NCBI GenBank assembly: GCA_027946555.1
Contig: JAPEVC010000040.1
Location: 1 to 64,000, forward strand
Direction: 5' to 3'
DNA from: Gnomoniopsis sp. IMI 355080
Taxonomy: Eukaryota > Ascomycota > Sordariomycetes > Diaporthales > Gnomoniaceae
DNA: 64,000 bases
Shown piece after piece: positions 49,188-61,577 of the stretch (positions are counted from its first letter, which is position 1; every line of letters starts with the position of its first letter). The position numbers and the translations under genes are program-made. The notes beneath the pieces were generated by a model. The model searched no databases. It had not been told where the DNA came from and worked only from the letters and a program-made list of their open reading frames with translations.

Positions 49188-50912
49188 TTAGTCTGGAGAC
49201 CACCCGATCCTCTCATGAAATTCATCGAGTCTACTATCCACTGTAACGCCATTCCATGTCTCCCTGCCATCCCCATTGCTACCCAATGTCGGCATACCTA
49301 CCTGCTCAATCGCAAAACTAGCGGCCACACTGCCCCAGCTTGCAGCCTCCTCCATGGACTTTCCCCTGGCCATCGCGGCCGCCAATCCACCCAGGAACGT
49401 ATTGCCTCCCCCCGTAGGATCAACAACTTTGTCACCGTGCTCTTTGGTCCAATACGCTGGCATCCACCGGTCCAACCCGGGGTCCATCTCGACCTCATTG
49501 TCCTCCTCGCGTATGAAACTAAAAGTCGGCTCGTCCTGCTCAGCGTCCTGGTCACTCTGCTGCAGCAGCCCTGCAAACAGACTCATCATGTCCGTGTCCG
49601 GCTGCAGTGCGCCCCGGTGGCCGAGCGCCTTTCGACGTCGCTCGCCGCCCTTTGCTTTACCGCCACTTGCGGACGCGTTGGGCTTCCTGCGGCCGCCGTT
49701 GCGGGCGATGTAGCAGCCCTTCTCCCCCGCGCGGATGACGAGCGTGAAGCTCGACAGGGGCATCGAACCTAGCAACTGCTCGCACGCACGCTCCACTGCC
49801 GCGGTGCTGATCTCGCCGGTCTCGGGGTCGACGCCGCTGTCGCCCATGAAAGCGGCCAGCTCGCTGTGGTTAGGGCTGCACACGTCGACCAAGGGTAGGC
49901 AATTGGTGAGTTTCAGCAGCTCGTCTGGGGTGCAGAGGTCGGGCACGGGCTCCCAGATGATGATGGGGCGCGTGTAGCCACCGCCGCCTTCGGCATCCTC
50001 GGGTGGCGCCTCGTCCTTTCGGAGGGCGATAATGTCACCCACGAGCTCGCGGCATCGGTCGGCGCTGCAGACCATGTGGAACGACTTGGATTGTAGCAGT
50101 GGAGTGCCGCTTAGGTCAGCGGCCGTGAGGCGCTTCTTGGGGGTGGTGTACTTGAAGGCGCGGGTTCCCTGCTCATCGACGTAGCCGTTCCAGCCGCGGG
50201 TAGTGAGGCGCGACGGGTCGTGGCGCATGAGTGCGGAGGTGCCCCAGCTGTCGATGAGAGTGGTGATTGCTGGTGGAAAGTCCGAGCCTTGGTCGACAAT
50301 CCAGCCCACGGTTTTGGAGGCGAGCGGAGCCGGTGAGAAGAGACGAGCGCCGAGGGCGGAGTAGGAGCCGGCGCCCCCAAGGATGTCTTTCTGTGGTGGC
50401 CTGGGTAGGGGATATTCGATTTCATCTTGTGAGGTGTCAGTAATTTGCTTGGCTTCCTTATCTAACAGTGGTCCGGGGAGCGAGGTGAGATGATGGAGCC
50501 AGTCCGGCAGTCTGAGCTGTTTCAAGCAGAAGACTGATATGAGAGCAGCACTGCCAAGCAAAGCGTGCAGGAGCATCTCACCGGGAAGTGGGGATATGAT
50601 AATGAGGGCATTAATATGATGACTTTTGAGAGGTATGGAGGAGGGGAATTGGAGTTCCACAGTCATCCAGCATCTTGAACCCAGAAAGGAACAAGCATGT
50701 GTGTGTGTGTGGTATATAAGACATGCAAGAGAGAGACATTGATTGCAGTGATGGCACCGAGACGGAGCCAGGCGAGACAGCATACCAATAATAAACATTC
50801 CCAGCGTTACGAAATCAATCTCCTGGAGGTCCTTGGGCGTGTTGGTGCCACTGTCGTCCACGCTGGCCCAGCCCGAGCTTGTCTGCTCATCAGGCCCCGT
50901 TTCAGAGTCCAT
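49188..50912 (-). CDS. MAK32: Mak32-like PfkB/ribokinase-fold protein
   Basis: Belongs to the PfkB carbohydrate-kinase fold. Yeast Mak32 is needed for stable maintenance of L-A double-stranded RNA virus; its biochemical reaction is unknown. Minus-strand exons are 50912-50786 and 50425-49188, giving 454 aa, with one unusually long 360-nt intron. The splice joins FVTLGMFIID to EIEYPLP and then LGGAGSYSALGARLF, the substrate-side Gly-rich motif. The C-terminal ATP/anion-hole motif reads DPTGGGNTFLGG, with Asn where PfkB kinases have the catalytic Asp. An insertion rich in Gly, Lys and Arg (about residues 305-370) interrupts the domain. The intron is stop-free and in frame, so retention would give a 574-aa form with extra hydrophobic segments. 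It converges on MCM3. Confidence 0.88.
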   Translation of the reverse strand: MDSETGPDEQTSSGWASVDDSGTNTPKDLQEIDFVTLGMFIIGMLSRLAPSRCHHCNQCLSLACLIYHTHTHACSFLGSRCWMTVELQFPSSIPLKSHHINALIIISPLPGEMLLHALLGSAALISVFCLKQLRLPDWLHHLTSLPGPLLDKEAKQITDTSQDEIEYPLPRPPQKDILGGAGSYSALGARLFSPAPLASKTVGWIVDQGSDFPPAITTLIDSWGTSALMRHDPSRLTTRGWNGYVDEQGTRAFKYTTPKKRLTAADLSGTPLLQSKSFHMVCSADRCRELVGDIIALRKDEAPPEDAEGGGGYTRPIIIWEPVPDLCTPDELLKLTNCLPLVDVCSPNHSELAAFMGDSGVDPETGEISTAAVERACEQLLGSMPLSSFTLVIRAGEKGCYIARNGGRRKPNASASGGKAKGGERRRKALGHRGALQPDTDMMSLFAGLLQQSDQDAEQDEPTFSFIREEDNEVEMDPGLDRWMPAYWTKEHGDKVVDPTGGGNTFLGGLAAAMARGKSMEEAASWGSVAASFAIEQVGMPTLGSNGDGRETWNGVTVDSRLDEFHERIGWSPD

Positions 50913-51411
50913 GCTTGGGTTGGATAGGGTTGAGTGGGTTGGTGATTTGTGCCGTGTGAGCTGGCAGCTGTGATGTATTGCTGCCCTATGCAGCAGGGTG
51001 AGATCGTCTGGCCGTTCTCATTGGCGATGACAAAAGAGTGACTGTGTGGGGGGTGTGTGTGTGTGTGTTTCAGTGTCACCAAAGAGGCAGGTGACAACAA
51101 CTGCTCAAGACATCAGAAGCAGCCAGCAGGGCCAGGCAACAAGCTGTAGTAGCTGCGGTGACTTTGGGTTGATCGCCCTGGCTGCCTGGGCCTCATCCAA
51201 AGGCTGATCGGTTGTTGTGTGATTGATGGGAAAGGGGAGTTTAGGGGAGGCGGCCAGCTTATCGCTTACCCTTATGCGACATGGCATTTAGGGCAACAGC
51301 CCGATAAGCTAGCCCTTCCTTTGACAGCCGGCGCTAGCTGCTGCACCGGGAAGCTCAACCGGGAAGGGGGGAAGGGAACTCGTCAGGGGGCCCCCCACCA
51401 AAAAAAAGAAC

Positions 51412-51443
<32 letters not shown>

Positions 51444-52903
51444 ACCGAAAATGATAAAATGCAAGTGACAATTCACAGCCAAATCATTCAATCCTCACAC
51501 AATTAAAAATAACAGGAAGTGGAAAGTTAAATACTCAATTGCCAAAACACTGGCATGATGTCAGGAACAACACCTCAACCTCTGTCGTACGCCAGGAATA
51601 ACAATGCAGTACGGAAAATGCAGCTTGTTTATCCCTTTGCAGTCAAGCGTAAGAAAAAGAACTCGTTCATCTTCTTTTAATAATTCTTCTGCTTTGTCGT
51701 CTGACCAGGTTCACGAAACACATTAGTGTGTATTTGGACCATCATCGTGCTCAAAAATACGCCCTACGCACTTTTCCCCCCTTGCCTGAGGTCTGTATTG
51801 TATTGTATGTACCTGTGGGTATCCGTACTATGTCCTTTTTCCAAGAGCGCGGGAGAGCCGGTCTAGGCCTGCAGGTCCTCAGCCGCAGAGCTTGGAGAGC
51901 CTTGAAAAATATAATTGTGTATAAAGTACAGTTAGGGTTAGCTTCATCCCCAACTGACTCACTACTACCTAGGTACTGGATGGTCTTCTTGCCCGAGAGG
52001 AAACCCGGGTGTTACGCGTTCCGGGTTTGAAAACGCAGTGACAAACTTCAGGCGATGTCTTATATTGGTGTGCAATTCTCTACTTTATTAGTGGCCGGAA
52101 GCGGGCTATGAGATCCATTTGGTTGGTAGGTAGGTGTTGTACTATGAAGCATGTACAAATATGCAGAATGCATTGTACAGTACTATACCTAGTTTATGCT
52201 CCCGCGTCCCCGCCACCCTTCTCCAGAAAGCACGTAATGTCCCAAGTGATTGGAAAACTGTGCCATCCCTGACTAAATCCATGCTGTGTAACAGCCTATA
52301 GGTATTGATCTCCCCGGTCTCCTTCTACACAGAAACACAGTACGCCTCCCAAACAAGACCAACGGTCTCAAATCCCATAGGATCCATATACCTAACGCCA
52401 TGTACAGTATTTTCGGGACTGATTTGATTGAAAGAATACCTTATAAATTGGATCGCCTGGCAAACCACAGATCTGCAGACGACAAGGTATAGAGGGAAGG
52501 GTGGTGCCTTGGTCACAGCCCTGTCAGCCTTGCGGACCCGGCGGACTGGCCAAAGCATGGACGGAACATGCCGTGGGGTGTGGAGTAGAACATCATGTGC
52601 GGAAACTGCGGAAAATGCCGCCATCAGATGGAACTATGACCTGCAGCAATCGATCGAGGAGCCGCTGCACGGTGTGCCCTGTCGGCTTGTTGCCTTTTTC
52701 GACTGACAGGAGCTGTTGACGGAAAATGCCGTAATCTGTGCAGAGGTCGTTCGAGCACGGTCAGCCTTCCTGTCTTGTGCTATACATAACTTTCGGATGC
52801 TGCCGAATTCAACGTCATTCCTTGGAGCCGCGTCTTGTTCCGACGACATCTGAGGACCTGTTCCTCTATATTGCAAGCCCCTGTAACTCCTTCCCAAGGG
52901 TCT
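50913..52903. other. Intergenic, Mak32-like promoter side
   Basis: 2.0 kb. It contains (GT)n near 51053-51070, the GGGGGCCCCCC palindrome followed by the 30-A tract at 51413-51442, and CCTAGGTA/GGTAGGTA motifs near 51970 and 52127. No gene recognised. Confidence 0.5.
51413..51442. repeat. Homopolymeric A tract of about 30 nt
   Basis: An uninterrupted run of about 30 A, preceded by a shorter A run and a G5C6 palindrome, about 500 nt upstream of the Mak32-like gene. It could exclude nucleosomes, be a retroposition scar, or simply reflect replication slippage. Exact length should be treated cautiously in assemblies. Confidence 0.75.
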
Positions 52904-55232
52904 TCAGTCTTCTTCATCTAGACTGTCCATTTTCGGGTCCTGCAACCGGAGGTTGACCAGTGCATCAAAGGTATCTTTCATGTCTTGAACATGGCTGCCC
53001 TCCTGCGGCGACGCGGGACTAAAGCTTCGGTCTTCTGCAAAGGCCCGGACGCTCTGTAGTATCGGACTCAAACCCTGGTCGTTGGGAAGCCACCATCGGA
53101 TCGCCGTTTCGTCTTGGAAGAGATGTGCCATCCGTGTCCGCACCGTGAGCGGGAAGACATAACTAGTCGAACTATGTTAGAGTATGTTTACGACGCTAGC
53201 AAGTGTAGCTTACTAGTTAGCACTAGACAAGACCCTAGTCAAGAAACACTTACCCACAGCTTTCAAGTCCAGCAAATTGCTCTCTCAACCACATGTGATG
53301 CCGTGTGCTCCGTGGTAGAAACATCGCCGCCATAACAAGCGTCGGATGAAGCATCGTAAGCAAATCCTTTGGGATCGTGGGCCACCGTCCAGCAGCCTCA
53401 ATAATCTCGCAAATGGCCATAGCGTGTTCAGCCGCGTCGCCTAGTATCGATGGTTCCCTTGAGACCAAATCTTCAGTGGCTTGACACAAGTGCATAAGAA
53501 CCATTGAGTGCCACTCGCAAATTAAGGCTGTCGTAAAGCACAGGGGACCGTCGTACAACGGTACATGATCAGTAAAATAGCTGAACAGCTTGGACTGACT
53601 AACGGGACTTGCTGGCGCTGAGGTCTCCACGAGATGTGCAGGATCCGTCAACACTGGGTGCAGGGTTTCTCTCCACTCTAACAAGCGTTTCGCCACATTT
53701 TGTTGCTCGATTCGAAACGTCTCTTCTGTCAATTCGCCTGCCTTGCGTCGGCCAACCAGTAGGCACATGTCCACGGAAATCAGTCCCAGTTGGCTCTCCG
53801 TCTTTTCAAATATCCATTGCATATTTTCTGGATCCTCCAAGGCGCGCATTTGGCAGTAAGCATCGTTGGCCTCGATCCAGTGTCGCGGTAAACTTGTCTT
53901 CAAGATTCCCAAAGACGCGACCAGAAGATCGAATCGCGTATACCATGCGAGTATGAGACGTCCCGTCGTGGTTTGCAGGATGGATTGAGGGTTGAATAGC
54001 TGAGTGAGGATCTCGAGGGCCGCCTTTTGATGACCCATTAGATTTGTATAGTCGCCGAAGTACTCCTGGTTGCGACTGTTAGTACTGGACTGGTCTATGG
54101 AGTGAAGCTCTTATTTCCGTTAGGTCTATAGGCACATTGACGAGACAAAACAACGCACCTCGAGTGTAGCTAGTTGCAGTATAGTTAACAGCGTCGCAAT
54201 ATCATACTTTGCCTCTCTTCTCTGCAAAGAACCAAGCAAAAGAGTCACCGAATGTGTATAATATTGCAGGAAATCCTGGAGTTTGCCTTTGGGATCATGA
54301 AGCATCCGTTTATATGCTGCAAAGCCAACAATCGAGTAAAGCAGAGGCTCGTTTCTGAGGGCTAAGCTGATGAATGTTGTGTGGAAAAAATAATGGAAAT
54401 CTCGATGGACGCCATATACCCAATGTGTGATGTTTTCGACATAATAATCGAGATGGAGCCGAAAGTCTACAGGAAGATGGGTCCAATCTGGTCTCATTGC
54501 ATATGCACGGTCCGGTGTTGTTGCTGTCGTGGGTGTGGCATCGAAAGCTGTATTACCGGACACTGTTGAGGACGCGCTTCGTATGTCGTCTTGCGAAGGG
54601 GTCTCTGAAGTTTCGCGATTTCGCATTATGAGTCGATTCATACTCAACGACGAAGCAGTGTTCATGCGCCGCAGGCTCTTTATGGATTGTGTTGAATGCT
54701 GAGAGCCACTTGCTGGGCCGGGCTCATCTTCATCGAGTATCGGAGGCAACCTAGTATCTGGACTAAGATCATCTTCGAATTCGTTGGATGACGTCGGACT
54801 TTCTCTTTGGCCGGGCTGCAGGTCTTTCGAATTTTGAGGCGATGCCTCCGGATACACACAATCTCGTTGGCCTTTCCGACACCCTGCGCTGCGTTTTCAG
54901 TAAAATAGAGCGAAAGGCCTGGTAATGGTGGACTTCCGCATACGATTACAGATTGGGTGAGTCTCGTCACACTTGACTCTTCTATTCCGACATGTAAAGC
55001 AACCGCTCCGTGTGCGACGGTGTTTGATGTGATCCGGGCCGGGTGCCGTCCGGCGTCTACTTCTTTGGGCTTTCGATGGCTGATAGTGGATTACTGGCTC
55101 TGTACGCCCAGTGTAGTAGGACCCATCGCCCGGAGAGGCCGACCCGTTGTCCTCGCCTCTGCTTACCGAGCTGGAAGGTGCGCCCGACGGTGTCGAAACC
55201 GAGCTCAAGAAAGTGCCGTAATAGTCGCTCAT
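52904..55232 (-). CDS. Zn2Cys6 fungal-specific transcription factor
   Basis: Sequence-specific DNA-binding regulator, nuclear. Minus-strand exons are 55232-54944, 54883-54159, 54065-53254 and 53162-52904, giving 694 aa. The binuclear zinc cluster uses Cys78, 81, 88, 95, 98 and 105 with spacing C-x2-C-x6-C-x6-C-x2-C-x6-C. It is split by intron 1, and only the acceptor at 54884 restores the last two cysteines. A basic HIKHRRTRSG stretch precedes it. A Ser/Asp-rich linker (about 110-215) follows, then an all-helical regulatory region of the Fungal_trans_2 kind (from DFRLHLDYYVENITHWVYG to the end). The upstream methionine frame begins with TTG, so the ATG of MSDYYGTF was chosen. Target genes are unknown; no metabolic cluster is adjacent. 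Confidence 0.92.
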
Positions 55233-58056
55233 GACCGCTTTCTTTTGGATGAGTCTCCAGTCGCTACTTGATACTCGTCTTCGGAGCAGGCTTCCATTCA
55301 AGGTGGACGGGATGGACGCACAAAGGGAAGAGATGCCTGGTATTCTGTGTTGCGGCCGATATTAGAAGTAGCTATATGTCTTGGTCAAAGACAATAAACA
55401 GTATTAAAGTTGACCTAGGCCCTCGCGCAAGTCTATAATGGGTGTGTCGTTGTCAGTGGGGGAGGCGTTTCCTGACAGTAGATATCTGGGGATGAAGGTT
55501 TCGAGGAAGTGTATTGGGCCGTTTGGGTGAAGGGCAAGAAATCATCATCAAGAAGCTTCGCATGACAAACAAATTGCAATGATGTCTGTGCTTAGTCTCG
55601 GTCGGTGCCGCTCGCGCCAGGGCCTTTAAGAAGCTGGGCAAATCAAAAGGTCATCAACCCTTGACTCTGGGAGGTGGGAAGAAACAGTAGTGCGCGAGAT
55701 CGCAATGTTCTGCATATCGTTGCGGGGCGTTTGCGAACTGATCGAGATTTGAAGAAAATGAAGGGGAATCGGAAAGAGGGGCCTGGAAGTAGGTAGGGTC
55801 GACCTCATGCCCTGTCCGTGGGGCTGACGTACCTATTAGGGGATCTCCCCGGCTTGCTTTTCTTCCCAATTAGAGCAGATGTGCTGGAAGTTGTATGAGT
55901 GACCTCTGTATACCAATATTATCGCGCGGTTAAGGAACGAGACAATCTTGACTGGCTTCACCAATCGGGTAACGGGTTCAAAGGACGTCAAGTAAGGCCA
56001 CCTTGTGCGTGAATATCAACTATGTAGAACTGGACGATACTTTTGTAAACAAGAGGGCAGCAGCAGGGACATTTATGGTCACATCAACGTACCTTTCAGC
56101 GTGACGGGGTCGAATACTGTTCCTCTTCGACTTCTTTTGTGACTGCTAGACCGGGGAATTGGTCACCCTGGCACCTGGGAAGGTCACAAAAAGTGTCCGA
56201 TTTCCTGCGGGTATGCGTCCTCTAATATCCCCGGTGACAAGAAATCACAGTGTCCCTAGTCTAGTACCAATATTCCGCACAGTAGCGCAGTCCTGGAGAC
56301 AACAGATATCCACTGATGCCCTGTCAGCAGATTCAATATCCCGGGCCTTTCCCAACGTGATCTCGTACGTCGTGAGACAGTTGAATGCCAGTGCTCAAAT
56401 GTACTCCAAAGTGAGGTTGGTAATGCTTGAATCGAGAATCGAGGCTAGCAAATGGCTGGCGATGGCTTGGAAAACTGGTTTTGGCTTCAAATGATGAGGA
56501 GAAGGACAGAGTTGTTTTTGTCATTACTCTTTCAGCGGCGCTTCAGTGAAGCAAGATGGCCGTGTTGACACCATGCCGCGGAGTTTGCAGAGCGGAAACA
56601 AAATGAACACTTGAATGGGACCGATGCTCATAATAGATATTTATTCATAGTCTAACAAAGCAGAGAAGTCTAAGAGGAGCCATACCATGTCGAAGAAGCT
56701 GTGAATTAGGGAAGAAGATGTGGATTAGGCACAGGAAGCAGCGAAATGATGGCGGTTTGATGAGCTGGAGTCAGTCTGAGCACAGATGTCTCTACCAAGT
56801 CAGGGCTCCACACCGTGGTAGAGGTCTTTGAGGACGGCAGGGACGCGTATCAACGACGGGCAGCGATTTATGGGCCTCAAAGAAGCCGTGGGCACAGTAG
56901 TAGGGGGGTACTTGGAGACCACTACCCTTGATCGCTACCTTTCCATGACAAGGACGTGATGCAAAAAAAAATCAAAACAAATCTCCTGTTGTAGGTACGC
57001 AACACCGCTCAAGCTCGCAAGGTTGAACGAAGCGTGAGCATACATAGTATATGTCAAGATCCTTAGCTCGCATCGTGTTTAAAATTGGCCGGGATATATT
57101 TCCAGCCTGGCGGGAGAGCACGAGCTGGGTAAGGAACCGGGGATGGTCTGTTGCTACGTGTGGCATCCCCGAACAAGGCATAACTGGGTTGATCCAGTAA
57201 AATATCAGGGACCACGGACCCATAACGACCGTTGAGTGGCGCCCAAGGCGGGAGCAGCACCTGTAGCAGCGAACGTGACCCGTCGGATAAAGAAAACCTC
57301 CATTACCGGAGGAGGGCAGCAAATCCTGCAGGGTCTACTGGCCCTAAGGGAGGTGTGCTGAAGCGACGTGTCTTGGTGACTGGAAACCGTTTCGGGCCGA
57401 ACCATGAGTTTCCTGAAGAATGATCGACGTTGCCTTGGTGTGGACCTGTCATCTTGCTGTGTCGCACTCTAGTCCGCCGGGGTGCTCTAGTATAGGGATA
57501 GAGTCTTGAGCAAAAAGCTTTGCGATTGGCTTGATGGCTGGGTGCGTCTTCGGGACACTGTCTACTCGTCTGATCTCTCTCGGCCTCTCTCTTGGTTTCC
57601 CTGCTAGTGGCCATCACGCCAAGGCGCTGACACAGCACGTACAGGGAGGGTACTGTAGAGAGGCTGAAGAAGGCTCGACACATTCCCTGACGAGGTAAAG
57701 TGGGCAGTGCGGGCTGGGCCATAGCTCGAGGGCGGGGCAGCTGGGCAAGATGCTGACTCCAGAGGGCTTAGGCAAAAGGCCTGACTCCATCTTCTTGGTC
57801 TCTGTCAGCGTGTCAGGTTCATGGGTCCTTCGCAAATGACTTTTGGGCCGGCCCCATAGAGTGAATCTGTACTATGTATGTCAACGGTCCCGTCACCACG
57901 AGTCCCAACTTGGACATGTGCTGATCTCGAAACGGCTTCCAAGCACCTTTGTCTACATGGGTTATGGCTGCGTGGACTGGGATGCATAGTATTGGTAAGT
58001 ACTTGTACTTGCACAAACAGCGTGGGGACGGGACTCATTGGGACTCGTGCGACGAA

Positions 58057-58088
58057 GTGGCCTGGTGGCCTGGTGGTCTGGTGGCCTG
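58057..58088. repeat. Four-copy 8-nt tandem repeat
   Basis: GTGGCCTG repeated four times in tandem, the third copy carrying a C-to-T change (GTGGTCTG). Confidence 0.85.
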
Positions 58089-58400
58089 CATGCCCGCCCA
58101 GCCAAGTGCCGGGGTTTCCAAGCTACTGTGCAGTATCATGTATGTGTTGCTGATCAATTTCTGAGACGGACATCTTCAGAGGGCTGAGAGGCAAAGTCTG
58201 GGAGGATCAGCATACGTTGCCGCTGGTCATCAACAAGCTCCGGTAGGTGCTAAAAAGTCTGGTAGCGGCCATGTGGAGGAGGTCCCGCCACGCAGGAACC
58301 GTAGTGGATGGGCTCCGACGGGCGACGGGGGACGGGGGTCAAGACTGGACGAAAGTGACGTGGACCATCAAGTCTTGCAGTGGGCCGTGGAGACGTGGAG

Positions 58401-58488
58401 GGCAAGCAAGGCAGGGCAAGGCAGGGCAAGGCAGGACAAGCCAGGCAGTCCAGGCAAGGCAAGCCAGACAGGGCAAACCAGGCAAGCC
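58401..58488. repeat. Degenerate GGCAAGGCAG minisatellite
   Basis: About nine tandem units of a roughly 10-nt, purine-rich motif. The first copies (GCAGGGCAAG) are near-identical; later ones have point changes and shortened units. Confidence 0.85.
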
Positions 58489-61400
58489 ATTGGGGCAGTA
58501 GCACATGCAGGCACCTGGATCGAGGACGAGATCCGTACTTAGTAGGTGCAATACCCCCATCTCGATCCACTTGAGGACTAACTAGTTGCTCGACATGTAA
58601 GGTACATGGTACAAAGGATATGCTACTATAGTCCACAGGTAGTGCATGGTATATAGGTGGTCCATACATACCTACTATAGTATCCAGATTGGGTGGGGCT
58701 CTACTGCGTCCAGGGCTTGGCCCAAGCCTGGTGCCAATTGACCAAGGGTCCCTGCCGTGCTAGGCCCCATGAAGCGGAGCCAGCCGCTCTTTCCTGATTG
58801 GCTGGCTTAACGACATGTCGACAGCCTTGTGGCATCTAGAAGCACTTTCGACCTCGTTCATCACTTCATTCTGCAATCTGTTGTCTAATGCTTCGACTAC
58901 GTACGCCCGCTGGAATATTTGTATGGATATGGGTGTTTCGGCGTGTCCTACCCATCTGCTAGGATACTTATACATCGTACGGAGTACATGGCCGAGTCGC
59001 CCGCAAAGACAGGCAGCGCTGTCGGTCCACCATGGCGACGACCCTTTCCATTGGCCACTCTTCCACTTCCCCCACGTGCCGACCGTCTCCATCCATCCCC
59101 TGCGAGTTGGGGAGGTGGCATGCCGCGCAGAAATGGACTATGCCAAGGCGTTGAAGCTTTGTCGCATATTTCCGGACGAACACCACTGGCACTGCAATCG
59201 GTCCTCCAATTCTGCAAAGGCGCCAAAGTCCGCCACAGTGGAACCACTCACGGCACTCGTCGCCAAATTTTGACTTATCACGAGCGTTGCAAGTGCAGCA
59301 TCTCCAAAGGCCAATCTGTCTTTCCTGGTCAATCTGCACGGCTTTGTTTTGGCACTCCCGTCCCGGCCCGGGTCCTGACAAGGGGGTGCTGCCCTTCAAT
59401 TTTAACCTTAACACCATGCCCATTTTCATGACCGTTGCTTTCAATGCTGAAGCCTGGGGTGTGCCATACCTTTCCCCTCTGCTACAAGCCCGACCATGAC
59501 TAGGTAGGTATTCAGCTCCTGGATATACAGTATCTCCTACACGGTGCCTCTAACCCGGTCTATCTCAACTGCTGTTGACCCCTTTTTCCAGGAGTACTCG
59601 GACAAATGATTGAGTTTCGAGCTTCAGGCTATGCACGTCCGTAACTCCGAAAGCACGCCCTAGTACCTCATTAGTACTATTATGTATATGTCGTGGTATG
59701 TTGTACGAGCGCGCGCCTCGTCCTGCTGTCAGACTGGCACCATTCGGAGTACGGATATTGTGCTTCAGAGACCCAGGTTTGCTAGGATTCAAGGCGCCTA
59801 CCGAGGTCATCAACAACTGGCGACAGAACAAACTGTAGCAATGGTTCAGAGCCGCTGGCCACCGTGTGAACCGAAGCCTTCGCGAACACACGGAGATGCA
59901 CTGCCGCTCTCTCCATTTACGGGCGCACTTTCAACACTCCTTATTCATTGTCTTGGCACACAGTGTCTCGATAGCTTGCGACAGTACTGGAGTCGACCAC
60001 TTGATACGCTCTGAGCACTGTATTCTCTCCAGAACTATACCCGATTTGGTATATGGGGAATCGTACGATTTTCGCAGATCTGCCAGCCCTGTCGAGCCGG
60101 GATCTACTGTACATCGCACACAGTATGACACCCGCATCTACTTAACAGTGTCGACTGCCCGGTCTGGAAGTATCGAAGAAGTGTGGAGTTATTACCAAGT
60201 ATTGGCAATTGATTGTTGATTTCGCAAGGGTCTTTGTGCTGGCTTCTTCGAGGTCTTGGAGTTGATCACCCATAACCCGCCCGAGTTCCTCCAGATACAC
60301 CCATGAAGACGGCAACGAACTAATTTTGTGAGTCGAGCGTCTTCAGAAGACCCATCAGCAGTCGCGCGGACCATCGCAAGGCCTGATGGACAGGGGAACG
60401 CATCGTTGACGAGCAAGCGGTGTCATGACCAGAGGCGCTGATCTTGAGCTACGATATCTGGCCATAATCGCCCTGGCGCGAAGTCAGATTCCAACAACGG
60501 ATATGAGCGCCGTGCGCGTTACGCAGATTCTCAAAGTCTCGTGTGCTTTCTGTCCAACCTCAACAAGGCTCGAGAGCATGGGGAGCCTTGCAAACTTCCC
60601 ACGCCTGGACTTTCCACCAAAGGGATGCTCTTTTCGTGACCGAGCGTAGATACGGCCTCGTTCACTGGCAAGCTTTTTGACAATACCATGAGGGCTGCTT
60701 CCATGAACAATCGGTTTCAACTTCCCGCTCCAATCGGACAGCTAGGCTTCAAGCATAGAATAGGTATGAGCGACTGTGATTGAGATAACAAGTACAAGGG
60801 TTGTGTCTGGGGTCACTCGTGACCTCGATGCGGGTGATATTTGGGGGGGGTGCCTAGTCTCCTATCGGAAAGCACGCTGTGTGCGTAAATATTGCTTTTG
60901 CATTAGGCGGACGTCGACCCCGGGCACCCGCTGTCAAACCAGACTCACCCATGTCATCCTTTCCACCCCCGTATCCGGCAATTTGGCAAGGCCTCTCGTA
61001 CTAGTCCAGTCAGAGATGACGCTTTACTGCCAAGCTCCAGCCTGTGTTGGTGTCTTGAGTCGACGAGATGCGACAGGAGGGACCACGGACAGGATTGTTG
61101 GGATTGAGGGGGTGTCATTGGAAATGGAGGGATCCACATCGGGCTAGGTGATACAAATAAGTACCGAGCCCGAGAAACTATGTACATAGTACTCTGGCCG
61201 ACCTTGGCTCGGAGATTCGGCATCCTGCTGAGCATTGTCATCGAGACGCTAGAAGGCATCGAAGAAGCGGCCCACCGTGCTGTAACGAGCGAGATGGTCG
61301 AAGAGCTAAGGCGCGATGCAGAGTGAGGATACTCGTGGTAGTCGTGACTCTAGCAAGGATATAACAACACGTGGGACCCCAATTTTCCAATCTCATCTTG

Positions 61401-61550
61401 GTTGACTAGGGCCTCCAATCCTTAATACTATGTGCAGAAGTTGAATGATGCCTTGACGACCTGATGGAGGATGCGGTGCGAAATGAGTCGGGAACAAGAT
61501 TCACATGGCCGGGCGCTATGATGTCCTGACGGTCTCATTAGTGATACCCT

Positions 61551-61577
61551 CCTTCTCTCCTTCTCTCCTTCTTTCTC
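61551..61577. repeat. CCTTCTCT pyrimidine tandem repeat
   Basis: About three and a half tandem copies of CCTTCTCT form a pure pyrimidine strand of about 27 nt in the gene-poor region. Confidence 0.7.

Noticed and set aside
58815..59444. Three overlapping open frames of 150-170 codons on both strands
   Set aside because: Mutually overlapping in GC-rich DNA, no domains; typical chance frames.
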